A stretch of 20,404 nt of DNA. It comes from a virus. Below, piece after piece: positions 6,302-12,732 of this stretch. The notes below the pieces were generated by a model. It worked only from the letters and a program-made list of their open reading frames with translations, did no database searches and was not told the origin of the DNA. Each line of letters begins with the position of its first letter. The stretch's first letter is position 1. The position numbers and the translations under genes were made by a program. Where the stretch lies: the IMG/VR virus record IMGVR_UViG_3300020171_000633, positions 1 through 20,404 of that record. One strand, 5' to 3'.

Positions 6302-8032
6302 TTATTTATCTAGTAAAAGTGCTTCCTCGAACTTCTCCCTATAATCTTTATCTTGCTCATCCTGACTCTCTTGTATCATACCTTGATGTTTTGCACTGTA
6401 ATAAACTCCTTTAGCTAATACCTTTGCGAGTAGTTGGAAGCCATCGTATTCTGTCTTTTCTCTCTCATCTGGAATTATAATTTCGCACGTGATTAGAGAA
6501 GATGCAACCGAGACGGCATGTTCGATTTCCAACCTGATAACTTTAGTCGGATCTATTACATCTTCTTCTACTTCGAAATATCCCCCGGCATTCTTTTGTA
6601 TCTGATTGTACGGAGCACTCAATGACTCGGTAAGAATATTTTCTGGTATCTCTTCTGCTATTTCTTTTAGACATAACCCACCGCCTTTTACATATCCTTC
6701 TTCAAGTGCCGCTTTACAAGCATAGGATGTGTCCTCTACTTTTAATTTAAGATATAGAGCTTCGTTGTTAGTCGTTGCTCCGACTCTGATTATCCCGACT
6801 GCTGACTGTAGATTTGCTATTCGTCTTTCAAGACTAATTCTTGTTAAGTCATTCCTCGCTTCCTTGATCTGGTCTTTTAGAATATTACATCTCTCCTCTA
6901 CGGCCTTTGTTTTCTCTCCTCTACCCCCAAGTAATATAGCGTCCTCTTTGTTTTCAGTGTCCTTAACGATTATCTTATCGGCATAACCGAGATCCTTTTC
7001 TGTAACTGACTCCAATTTCCTTCCTGAGTCTTTATCTATCAGTGTTGCACCCGTGTATGCGGCGAGGTCTTCTAGTTGCTCACTGCGTAAAGATGGACAT
7101 TTCACAGGATAGCAAAATATTCCATTTTTAGATGTGGCGACTAGAGATTGAATGACTGGTAGAGAAAAATCCGGAGCGAAGAATGCTATTTTGGCAGTCT
7201 TGCACCGTTCGATAATGCCGATCACGGAATATGGATTATCTAGTTTATAGGAGGTGATAAAAACAGAAGTATCTTCAGCCACCATTTCAAAGTGAGCTGG
7301 CTCGTTAATAAATGCCCGATGAGCAATTTTCGCTGAAAAGCGCATACCTTTTATAATTTCAGTCTCTATGCCACCTTTAAAACCTTCTGTGACATCGATA
7401 TGGTTATCTATGAAATTACCATCACTATCCCTTCCAATATCCCAAACAACCTTAGCCACTTTCTTTGCTGTCTCGGCATCTTCTGCACCCATAGAGACGG
7501 TGGCAATCTGTTCGAGTTGCTCCAGTGATTCAACAGGTATACTCTTTTTCTTTATCTCAGAAATTATTAAATCTTTCGCCTCGAGCATATCCTTACGCAT
7601 GGCTCTGACGCCCCTTGTTGTTGGTTTCAATTCAGCAAGTTGTGCTGAGGGGGTATCCTGTTCTGATAATTGATTAAAGATTTTATTTATTATGTGACCG
7701 GAAATTGTGATTGTTGAAGAGGTTCCGTCACCCACCTTAAGATTTGTTTGTCTGCTACTTTCTATATAGCTGTTAGCAACCAGGTTTTCAAAAGGGTCTT
7801 TAATCTTCGAAGCCAGTTCAGCCACGGTCACACCGTCGTTTGTGATTCGAGGGCCTCTATTGTAGGTACGTGGCAACAACGCGTTACGCCCATGATTACC
7901 TAACGTTAAATTAACTGCATCCGCTACTTTATTAACTCCAGCAAGAATAGATTTTCTCGCCTCGACTCCCGTTTTTAAAAGTGTGTATTCGCTCAATGTT
8001 TTATTTTTATTATGTTGCTTGTGGGGAATCAC
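6302..8032 (-). CDS. groEL: phage-encoded GroEL-type chaperonin (Cpn60)
   Basis: This 576-aa protein is a group I chaperonin that folds client proteins in an ATP-driven double ring. Visible family signatures, in order, are TLGNHGRN (43-50; usual TLGPKGRN), ITNDGVTVA with the catalytic-region Asp 66, GDGTSSTI (101-108), EEGYVKGGG (usual EEGVVAGGG) and DPTKV with Asp 494. The apical segment that normally reads RGYLSPYFIN is here SAKIAHRAFIN, so the conserved Tyr residues that bind clients and GroES are absent. The C-terminus has about 50 extra charged residues and no GGM tail. No groES lies in the window. The start is GTG 8032 or possibly TTG 7996, which would give the usual N-terminal length. 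The gene has its own promoter and a structured leader. Confidence 0.92.
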   Translation of the reverse strand: MIPHKQHNKNKTLSEYTLLKTGVEARKSILAGVNKVADAVNLTLGNHGRNALLPRTYNRGPRITNDGVTVAELASKIKDPFENLVANSYIESSRQTNLKVGDGTSSTITISGHIINKIFNQLSEQDTPSAQLAELKPTTRGVRAMRKDMLEAKDLIISEIKKKSIPVESLEQLEQIATVSMGAEDAETAKKVAKVVWDIGRDSDGNFIDNHIDVTEGFKGGIETEIIKGMRFSAKIAHRAFINEPAHFEMVAEDTSVFITSYKLDNPYSVIGIIERCKTAKIAFFAPDFSLPVIQSLVATSKNGIFCYPVKCPSLRSEQLEDLAAYTGATLIDKDSGRKLESVTEKDLGYADKIIVKDTENKEDAILLGGRGEKTKAVEERCNILKDQIKEARNDLTRISLERRIANLQSAVGIIRVGATTNNEALYLKLKVEDTSYACKAALEEGYVKGGGLCLKEIAEEIPENILTESLSAPYNQIQKNAGGYFEVEEDVIDPTKVIRLEIEHAVSVASSLITCEIIIPDEREKTEYDGFQLLAKVLAKGVYYSAKHQGMIQESQDEQDKDYREKFEEALLLDK

Positions 8033-8082
8033 TTCTATTAGCGTTGCAGCAATAGAAGCAAACCCCCAGAAGCAAGCAACGC
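8032..8082 (-). promoter_or_regulatory. predicted H-type pseudoknot in the groEL leader
   Basis: On the minus strand GCGTTGC (8082-8076) can pair perfectly with GCAACGC (8047-8041), and CTTCTATT (8058-8051) can pair perfectly with AATAGAAG (8039-8032). The four strands alternate, which is the order of an H-type pseudoknot, with a 17-nt first loop containing GGGGG, a 3-nt second loop and a 1-nt third. The second stem ends on the G of the GTG start. The predicted transcript starts near 8089, so the structure fills almost the entire leader and could hide the start site. Pairing is seen in the sequence; regulation is inferred. Confidence 0.6.
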
Positions 8083-8087
8083 TTATA

Positions 8088-8105
8088 ATGTTATAATTAT
8101 AACAT
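8088..8105. promoter_or_regulatory. 18-bp perfect palindrome over the groEL -10 box
   Basis: ATGTTATAATTATAACAT is a perfect palindrome. It contains the extended -10 of the groEL promoter on the minus strand (TGTTATAAT, 8104-8096). A dimeric repressor bound here would block the promoter. Because AT-rich -10 boxes can be palindromic by chance, the operator role is an inference. Confidence 0.45.
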
Positions 8106-8125
8106 ATTTATTTTTTCTTGCACAA
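8096..8125 (-). promoter_or_regulatory. groEL promoter
   Basis: An extended -10 box TGTTATAAT (8104-8096) is preceded by a weak -35-like TTGTGC (8125-8120) with an 18-nt spacer. The expected start of transcription is near 8089. It lies between the terminator at 8144-8166 and the chaperonin, so groEL and the genes downstream are probably transcribed separately from the rusA-methyltransferase group. Confidence 0.55.
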
Positions 8126-8143
8126 GCTAAAAACACCCCAAAG

Positions 8144-8166
8144 AAAAAACCACCGCTTTTCGGTGG
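8144..8166 (-). terminator. intrinsic terminator
   Basis: On the minus strand CCACCG-AAAAG-CGGTGG (8166-8150) forms a perfect 6-bp hairpin followed at once by six T residues (8149-8144). It ends the transcript that carries rusA, the methyltransferase and the two small genes. Confidence 0.85.
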
Positions 8167-8208
8167 CCGTTCCTACCAAATTTAATGTTCTCCAAGACGT
8201 GCATAACA

Positions 8209-8355
8209 TTACCCTCTAGGTTTCTTCCCATAAACCTTATCTAACTGACTACTAAAAAAACAATCTTCACACCACCACCCCTTTTTAAATCGCCGATAAG
8301 TCGTACCGACTTTCTTTTTACAGTTATCACATTCATAGGGGTTAACCTTTGACAT
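8209..8355 (-). CDS. small zinc-ribbon protein, 48 aa
   Basis: Starting at ATG 8355 the protein reads MSKVNPYECDNCKKKVGTTY and later WWCEDCFF, so it has two CxxC knuckles about 20 residues apart, a classic zinc ribbon. A longer frame to 8406 would add a hydrophobic stretch read out of frame through the upstream gene, so I prefer the shorter start. It overlaps the end of the 62-aa membrane gene by 14 nt. Function is unknown; such mini-ribbons often bind nucleic acid or polymerase. Confidence 0.7.
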   Translation of the reverse strand: MSKVNPYECDNCKKKVGTTYRRFKKGWWCEDCFFSSQLDKVYGKKPRG

Positions 8356-8530
8356 CCCAACTATTATCATAATCAAAATCATAATCAGGTACCGGTACCG
8401 ACTCAACCGGGGTGTATACGGGGGTCTTGTAGGCTGGTTGCTTAGGTAGATCTTTGGGGGTAGTCATCAGCCAGATGATGTAGAGAGAAGCGAGGATTAA
8501 TAAAATAGATATTGTTATTAATTTTTTCAT
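8342..8530 (-). CDS. 62-aa membrane-anchored protein
   Basis: The protein has two Lys residues at its N-terminus, one hydrophobic segment (about residues 4-22, LITISILLILASLYIIWLM) and then a proline-rich, acidic exposed region (PKDLPKQPAYKTPVYTPVES). This looks like an N-terminally anchored protein facing the periplasm or cell exterior; there is no lipobox Cys. I recognise no family. A lysis accessory (spanin-like) or superinfection role is possible but unsupported. It starts 10 nt after the methyltransferase stop in the same operon. Confidence 0.6.
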   Translation of the reverse strand: MKKLITISILLILASLYIIWLMTTPKDLPKQPAYKTPVYTPVESVPVPDYDFDYDNSWDVKG

Positions 8531-8540
8531 TAGTTTAATT

Positions 8541-9323
8541 TTACTCCTGTGATAATATTTTGTCTAATCTCTTATTTATAATATCTATATATTCCTGAGA
8601 GATTTCTATTCCAATATAGTTTCTATTATTTTTCTTTGCCATCTTTAATGTTGTTCCGCTACCACACATTGGGTCTAAGACTACATCATTCCTATTACTC
8701 CAAGATAAAATATGGTCTTGCGCTAACTCACAAGGGAATGGTGCTGGATGCCCTTTTGCCTCCTGGTCTTCTTTGTTTTTACCAACAACATACTGCCAGA
8801 TGTTACCCTTTATCTTTTGGTCTTTAACTGGCTTCGCCATCTTGCCTCTCTCTTGTATATTTTTGGAATAATTCTTATAAGTAGTTCCATTTAGTTTTAG
8901 TCCAGCGTGTAAACAATCCACCATAATTGGATTATGAGTTTTTATCACGCCCTTGCTAAAAACAAACATATATTCAAATTGATTGTTATATCTCTTTCGA
9001 TAAATCTGTGGTATCGGGTTTCTCTTTTCAAAAATCATCGTATCGTGAAGATTAAAACCTAATTCCTTGAAATATAGTGCCTGCTTGAATGATGTCCCTG
9101 TTTCACTTCCTTTTATTGTGGCATCTCCCACTACCCAAACACATACTCCACCATCTTTTAATACTCGGTATATTTCTTTTGCAATTCCTTCAAAGTTAAA
9201 AGTATAACCCTTGTATGTTCGCAAGTTATCGTAAGGAGGAGAAGTCAAAATCATATCAATAGATTTGTCATCCAGTGTTTTCATCACCTCTAAACAATCT
9301 CCTTGTAGAACTTTATTTATCAT
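8541..9323 (-). CDS. DNA methyltransferase, N4-cytosine or N6-adenine type
   Basis: The 260-aa enzyme transfers a methyl group from AdoMet to an exocyclic amino group of DNA. The catalytic motif IV is TSPPYD at residues 27-32 and the AdoMet-binding motif I is DPMCGSGTT near residues 217-225, followed by NYIGIEIS. This order (catalytic motif before AdoMet motif) marks the beta class. SPPY, rather than DPPY, is more common in N4-cytosine enzymes, so N4-methylcytosine is favoured. The middle (residues 100-200) would hold target recognition. It overlaps the rusA end by 11 nt. No restriction partner is adjacent, so it is probably an orphan used to protect or regulate phage DNA. Confidence 0.88.
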   Translation of the reverse strand: MINKVLQGDCLEVMKTLDDKSIDMILTSPPYDNLRTYKGYTFNFEGIAKEIYRVLKDGGVCVWVVGDATIKGSETGTSFKQALYFKELGFNLHDTMIFEKRNPIPQIYRKRYNNQFEYMFVFSKGVIKTHNPIMVDCLHAGLKLNGTTYKNYSKNIQERGKMAKPVKDQKIKGNIWQYVVGKNKEDQEAKGHPAPFPCELAQDHILSWSNRNDVVLDPMCGSGTTLKMAKKNNRNYIGIEISQEYIDIINKRLDKILSQE

Positions 9324-9660
9324 TTAAAATGCAACTTAATTCCTCGATTGAAAACGAAATGAATTCACTACCCTTTTCCACATCAATCTTCTCCACCTCC
9401 CATTTATAAATAATTTTATCATTGAATCCGTATTTTTCCGAAATCGCGTCTTGAAATGCCTTAATCAGATTATCCCCGTCCGCATTTTTAGAACTTACTC
9501 CGAACACATATTTCACCGCCAACTTTCCTTCCGGTATCTTTAAATTTTTTGGAGTGAATAAATAAACTTGTTGTTTAAAATATTCCAGTTCCGGTGTCTT
9601 AAATCGTCTTCCGCAGTATGCGTGATTTAGAGAAAGTGGCTTGATTTTTAAGGTTATCAT
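9313..9660 (-). CDS. rusA: RusA-like Holliday junction resolvase
   Basis: The 115-aa protein matches the RusA family in length and in its signature: D61-x-D63-N-x-x-K67-x-x-x-D71-A, the acidic residues that coordinate Mg2+ for cleavage of four-way DNA junctions, with the basic residue nearby. RusA resolves junctions formed during phage recombination and replication and can prepare DNA for packaging. It is first in the minus-strand operon. Its ATG is exactly 6 nt from a -10 box (TAGAAT), so its mRNA is probably leaderless. Confidence 0.85.
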   Translation of the reverse strand: MITLKIKPLSLNHAYCGRRFKTPELEYFKQQVYLFTPKNLKIPEGKLAVKYVFGVSSKNADGDNLIKAFQDAISEKYGFNDKIIYKWEVEKIDVEKGSEFISFSIEELSCILNDK

Positions 9661-9666
9661 CCATAC

Positions 9667-9675
9667 ATTCTACCA
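9667..9675 (-). promoter_or_regulatory. extended -10 promoter of rusA
   Basis: The minus strand reads TGGTAGAAT, then 6 nt, then ATG 9660. The TGG extension compensates for the lack of a clear -35. The predicted +1 is the A of the start codon. It diverges from the plus-strand promoter at 9712-9740. Confidence 0.55.
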
Positions 9676-9693
9676 TATTTTAGAAGTAAATAC

Positions 9694-9702
9694 TTATCCA
9701 CA
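9694..9702 (+). promoter_or_regulatory. perfect DnaA box (TTATCCACA)
   Basis: TTATCCACA is the consensus DnaA binding site. It sits in the 86-bp divergent promoter region between rusA and the 88-aa gene, where DnaA could affect transcription or replication. One box alone is not an origin. Confidence 0.5.
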
Positions 9703-9711
9703 GGGTCGCAT

Positions 9712-9740
9712 TTGCAATTAAAAATATACAAGTTTATAAT
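9712..9740 (+). promoter_or_regulatory. sigma70-type promoter of the 88-aa gene, leaderless
   Basis: TTGCAA (9712-9717), a 17-nt spacer and TATAAT (9735-9740) are followed by 6 nt and the ATG at 9747. The predicted +1 coincides with the start codon. Confidence 0.75.
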
Positions 9741-9746
9741 TATCGA

Positions 9747-10013
9747 ATGGAGCAAATATCTTTGATGCTAAATTTACAAAAATTTGAAACAAAGAAGACA
9801 AAAAGTTCCGAGAGGGCGGAGTTGATCGGAGAATTTACGGACTTGCTAAACCGAGAAAGAAGTGGCACGAAGTATAAGAAGTTGAGTTATTCTTTTATAG
9901 GTATAAAATTAGCTCACGTATCAATAAGTGACTTATATTTTTTACTTAAAAGATGCAAAGAGAGCAGTAGTTTCGGTAAAGTATTCTTCGGAAGTTTAAA
10001 AATTAATCATTAA
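9747..10013 (+). CDS. hypothetical protein, 88 aa, first early gene
   Basis: No named family is recognised. The protein is basic, with a central ERAELIGEFTDLLNRERSGT helix-like part and a second half (KLSYSFIGIKLAHVSISDLY, then FLLKRCKESSSFGKVFFGSLK) that looks like a small helical fold. There is no membrane segment or metal site. It is the first plus-strand gene after the divergent promoter region, with the strongest consensus promoter there, so it is probably an early protein; a nucleic-acid-binding or regulatory role is possible. The start is fixed by the promoter, which puts +1 on the ATG. Confidence 0.75.
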   Translation: MEQISLMLNLQKFETKKTKSSERAELIGEFTDLLNRERSGTKYKKLSYSFIGIKLAHVSISDLYFLLKRCKESSSFGKVFFGSLKINH

Positions 10014-10017
10014 ACAT

Positions 10018-10046
10018 TTTACTTGTTCAAGGCAAGATGCTATACT
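10018..10046 (+). promoter_or_regulatory. promoter upstream of the attenuated methyltransferase gene
   Basis: TTTACT (10018-10023), 17 nt, then extended -10 TGCTATACT (10038-10046). The predicted +1 is near 10053, giving a leader of about 55 nt that contains the terminator-like hairpin at 10075-10107. Confidence 0.6.
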
Positions 10047-10074
10047 AAGTTTGTAGTAAAATCACAAATTTTAG

Positions 10075-10107
10075 ATAGCCCCTACCTTGAATAGGGGCTA
10101 TTTTTTT
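10075..10107 (+). terminator. attenuator-like intrinsic terminator abutting the methyltransferase ATG
   Basis: A perfect 10-bp stem (ATAGCCCCTA with TAGGGGCTAT), a 7-nt loop and a T-tract (seven Ts at 10101-10107) make a strong intrinsic terminator. The T-tract ends directly on the ATG at 10108. It lies downstream of its own promoter and about 60 nt after the 88-aa gene. It may end that upstream transcript, and it would also stop most transcripts from the 10018-10046 promoter, so it looks like an attenuator. Confidence 0.8.
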
Positions 10108-11241
10108 ATGGATAAACAAATAATCATTTTAAATAATTGGGAGAAAGCTAAACACGCTATTGCAGAGTGTAAAAGCATTGATGAGGTTAAGAATATAAGA
10201 GATAAGGCGGAGGCATTGAGAGCGTATGCACAACAAGCGAGAGAAACTTTAGAGATACAAAATAATATTGTTGATATAAAAGTGCGAGCTGAGAGAAAAA
10301 TGGGAGAGTTTAGTAAGGAATTGCCCATTCAAAAAGGAAAATACCAGCAAACTTCCCACGATGGGAAGTCCGATAAATCGAATATTCTTAAAGAAGCCGG
10401 AATCAAACACTATGAACGATATGAAGCAATGGCTAATCTACCGGAAGATGTTTTTAATAAATATATCGAGGAGACAAAAAAGAATAATGAGAGATTAGCG
10501 ACGGGTGGTATTGTTAAATTCGCAAAGGAATTAGAAAGGAAAGACCGAACTAATAAATTGCTTTCCAGAGATAACAAAATTCTACCTACAAATATTTTAC
10601 TATTAGAGGGAGATGTATTCGACCAGATAAAAAAGATTGAGGATAAAAGTGTAGATTTACTTATAACCGATCCTCCATATTTCATGAATAAAGCTGATTG
10701 GGATACTTTTAAATCAAGAAAAGAGTTTTTGGATTTTACAAAACAATGGATAGAAGCAATCCTTCCTAAATTAAAAGATCAATACAATATTTTTATATCT
10801 TTTAATCCTGAATATTTTGCGGACTTAGAGATAATATGCCGAGATTTAGAACTACCAATTAAAAGTAGGCTAATTTGGCATTACCGTAATGCAGGTGGTA
10901 AATCGGCAGGTAAGTTTATGTTTAGCAGAACATACGAACCAATACTACATATAGGTAACAGGGAATTGAACTTTGGCGAAGAATGGACTGATGAGCGTTT
11001 TGATGTTTGGACTATCGCTGTTCCACAGAGCAACTTTGATGAAGGAAAATTCCACCCTACACAAAAACCTTTAGATCTATTCAGACGACTTATAGAGTTG
11101 GGAAGCAAAAAAGGAGACATAGTAGCTGACATTTTTGCTGGAAGCGGTACGACCGGAATCGCTTGTAAGGAATTAGAGAGAGTTTGCATAATGATAGAGA
11201 GAGATCCCGAATATATTAAAATAATTAAAAATAGACTATGA
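10108..11241 (+). CDS. DNA adenine-type methyltransferase with N-terminal helical domain
   Basis: The 377-aa protein has an N-terminal helical domain (about residues 1-150; AEALRAYAQQARETLEIQNN and ERKMGEFSKEL) of a kind often fused to phage DNA-binding or ParB-like proteins. A beta-class methyltransferase follows, with catalytic DPPY at about residues 188-191, a PTQKP segment and AdoMet-binding FAGSGTT at about 343-349. DPPY points to N6-adenine. The ATG at 10108 is chosen over an in-frame TTG at 10087 because the TTG lies inside the terminator hairpin. There is no Shine-Dalgarno sequence. It overlaps the next gene by ATGA, so the pair is translationally coupled. Confidence 0.85.
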   Translation: MDKQIIILNNWEKAKHAIAECKSIDEVKNIRDKAEALRAYAQQARETLEIQNNIVDIKVRAERKMGEFSKELPIQKGKYQQTSHDGKSDKSNILKEAGIKHYERYEAMANLPEDVFNKYIEETKKNNERLATGGIVKFAKELERKDRTNKLLSRDNKILPTNILLLEGDVFDQIKKIEDKSVDLLITDPPYFMNKADWDTFKSRKEFLDFTKQWIEAILPKLKDQYNIFISFNPEYFADLEIICRDLELPIKSRLIWHYRNAGGKSAGKFMFSRTYEPILHIGNRELNFGEEWTDERFDVWTIAVPQSNFDEGKFHPTQKPLDLFRRLIELGSKKGDIVADIFAGSGTTGIACKELERVCIMIERDPEYIKIIKNRL

Positions 11242-11753
11242 GCTGGGATGAAGACTTAAAATTTTCCGAGCATACTAAAAAGTTTCAAGATGAACTTTAT
11301 TGTAGTATTTTCCCTATAAAAAACATTACTCGTTTTTCTAAACAGGATAGACACATTTTAGATAAAAACTATCACATTGATGTCGAATTAGAATTAAAAA
11401 ATGGAATTAAATTACTCGGACAAGAAAAAGCGTTAAGAAAAAAGTTCTCTAGTTTTGATACTTTTACTATTGAGTTTTACCAAAACAGATTTAAAAAAGA
11501 AAAAGGTGAGTTCTTTAATCTTGGCGCGCAATTTTATTGTCATGGTTATGTTAATGGAAATACTTTAGACGATACTACCGGATTTTTAAAAGTTTATGTA
11601 ATAAAGATTTTTGATTTTTTAGAATCACTACGAAGTAAAACTATCGGAGAATTAGAATGCAATACACGACCGAGTTCAAGTAATGCTAGTTTTTATGCAA
11701 TTCCTTATGACGATATTCCAAAAGAGTTTGTTTTTTACGCAAAAGTTTGTTGA
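11238..11753 (+). CDS. hypothetical protein, possible PD-(D/E)XK-like nuclease coupled to the methyltransferase
   Basis: The 171-aa protein is not clearly recognised. A central segment, YHIDVELELKNGIKLLGQEK (residues 45-64), has D48 at the end of a strand and a Q-E-K triplet at 62-64, followed by TFTIEFYQNRFKKEKGEFFN, which resembles the core of some PD-(D/E)XK nucleases and Holliday resolvases. Its ATG overlaps the methyltransferase stop (ATGA), so the two are made together. A restriction enzyme partnered with the methyltransferase is one reading; another is a DNA-processing protein of unknown activity. The exact catalytic Glu/Asp cannot be assigned from sequence alone. Confidence 0.45.
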   Translation: MSWDEDLKFSEHTKKFQDELYCSIFPIKNITRFSKQDRHILDKNYHIDVELELKNGIKLLGQEKALRKKFSSFDTFTIEFYQNRFKKEKGEFFNLGAQFYCHGYVNGNTLDDTTGFLKVYVIKIFDFLESLRSKTIGELECNTRPSSSNASFYAIPYDDIPKEFVFYAKVC

Positions 11754-11759
11754 CAACAA
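11747..11759. repeat. short perfect inverted repeat at the gene end
   Basis: TTGTTG-A-CAACAA overlaps the TGA stop of the 171-aa gene. It may be an operator half-site pair or simply the end of the coding region. No T-tract follows. Confidence 0.3.
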
Positions 11760-11765
11760 GTAACA

Positions 11766-11945
11766 CGGTGCTGTCGGGAGATCACCGAAAAAACTTCTTC
11801 CGAAAACGTTTTTGTTTGTAAAGACAAATTCCTCGCTCTGTCCCGCCACTGACAACGAGGAACCTCCTTTGCAAAGAAAAACGAACGTTGCGCGCTTCTT
11901 TTTTTCAGACAACAATTCTACTTTTAAAGGGAGAAGTAGACTGAA
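11766..11945 (+). ncRNA. structured non-coding region, possible RNA
   Basis: This stretch has no convincing gene and three sets of helices: CGGTG/CACCG (11766-11787); a 17-nt pair (11807-11823 with 11867-11883, one mismatch and one G-U) enclosing a perfect 7-bp TTCCTCG/CGAGGAA stem (11829-11862); and a two-part stem TTCAG/CTGAA plus TCTACTT/AAGTAGA (11904-11945). A run of seven or eight T residues at about 11898-11905 follows the central hairpin, so part may act as a terminator. The nested pairing suggests a folded RNA downstream of the methyltransferase pair. Strand is assumed from its neighbours. Confidence 0.4.
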
Positions 11946-12037
11946 GGTAAGAGAATCGTGAGTTACTTTGCATAGTTTGAATCGAATCCGGTAGGAGGGA
12001 AATAGAGTGGCATATTTAAAATAAGAAAAACAACAAA

Positions 12038-12214
12038 ATGATCGGCGAAATAATAAAAACTATAAATTGTTACGATAGAGTGAGCCACATAAGAAACACT
12101 GACAAAATCGTAGAAGAACAGCCGAAGGATACATACGAGATTCATAGCTGTGAGAAGGTGTCGATTTGGCAAGATAAGAAGGGAATGAAAAGATATTATA
12201 AGTTTAGTAAATAA
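12038..12214 (+). CDS. 58-aa hypothetical protein
   Basis: The frame starts at ATG 12038 and encodes MIGEIIKTINCYDRVSHIRN, continuing to a basic C-terminus (DKKGMKRYYKFSK). It has two Cys residues and no recognised domain. It is followed 2 nt later by the 61-aa gene, as expected for a small-gene operon. No Shine-Dalgarno sequence is obvious. Confidence 0.55.
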   Translation: MIGEIIKTINCYDRVSHIRNTDKIVEEQPKDTYEIHSCEKVSIWQDKKGMKRYYKFSK

Positions 12215-12216
12215 AA

Positions 12217-12402
12217 ATGAAAAAAGAAGACGTTAAAATAATACAAATAACAGAACCAAATCCGAAAGAATATCTTGTATCAAACGGAAGTGCATATAAA
12301 GAAGTCAAGATAAGATATACGATTTTTGGTCTTGGAGATGACGGTCTTGTTTATATTTACAACGCAAGTAAAAAGATATGGTTTTTATACGAGACCGAAT
12401 AA
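12217..12402 (+). CDS. 61-aa protein, paralogue of 18252-18440
   Basis: The protein (MKKEDVKIIQITEPNPKEYL, then VSNGSAYKEVKIRYTIFGLG) looks like a compact beta-rich domain and ends in a VYIYNASKKIWFLY strand. The same gene appears as a second, diverged copy about 6 kb downstream with long stretches of identical DNA. I recognise no named family; similar short proteins that begin with several strands and end in WxLY are common in phage accessory regions. Function unknown. Confidence 0.75.
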   Translation: MKKEDVKIIQITEPNPKEYLVSNGSAYKEVKIRYTIFGLGDDGLVYIYNASKKIWFLYETE

Positions 12403-12407
12403 ATTTT

Positions 12408-12656
12408 ATGTATAAATACACCGAAGAAGTAGAGAAAGGCACGAAGAAATGTCCGAAATGCAAAACTCTAATAAGAAACCACTTGAAAATCTGTAATTGT
12501 TGCGAGAAAACAGTCTATCTTCTTAAATGTTTTATTTGCGGGGAAGAAGTATCGCGTGATAATAACCTTAAAAAGACCTCGTGCCATAAATGCAAGTTAA
12601 ATGAGGCTAACATACGGGCTAAGAAGCATTATTTTTCGCATAAAAAGGCACCATAG
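12408..12656 (+). CDS. 82-aa double zinc-ribbon protein
   Basis: From ATG 12408 the protein carries four CxxC knuckles: CPKC, CNCC, CFIC and CHKC, enough for two zinc ribbons. The tail is basic (ANIRAKKHYFSHKKAP). Such proteins usually bind nucleic acids or proteins. An earlier in-frame start at 12378 would lie inside the 61-aa gene and is less likely. Role unknown. Confidence 0.7.
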   Translation: MYKYTEEVEKGTKKCPKCKTLIRNHLKICNCCEKTVYLLKCFICGEEVSRDNNLKKTSCHKCKLNEANIRAKKHYFSHKKAP

Positions 12657-12732
12657 CGAAGAGTTCACGTGGTTAGATAGGGAAATAGTCGTTTGAGGGG
12701 GTGGAGGGGGATTATGAGCTAATTTAGAGGGT

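Noticed and set aside
10087-10107. Upstream TTG start for the 10108 methyltransferase
   Set aside because: These codons lie inside the terminator hairpin and its T-tract, and ATG 10108 follows immediately.
11966-12000. tRNA-like T-arm motif (GAATCGAATCC)
   Set aside because: The flanking bases do not form a T-stem and no acceptor, D or anticodon arms are present on either strand.
11676-12172. Minus-strand frames of 79 and 69 aa
   Set aside because: They oppose real plus-strand genes or structured RNA, have low-complexity Phe/Leu-rich products and no start signals.
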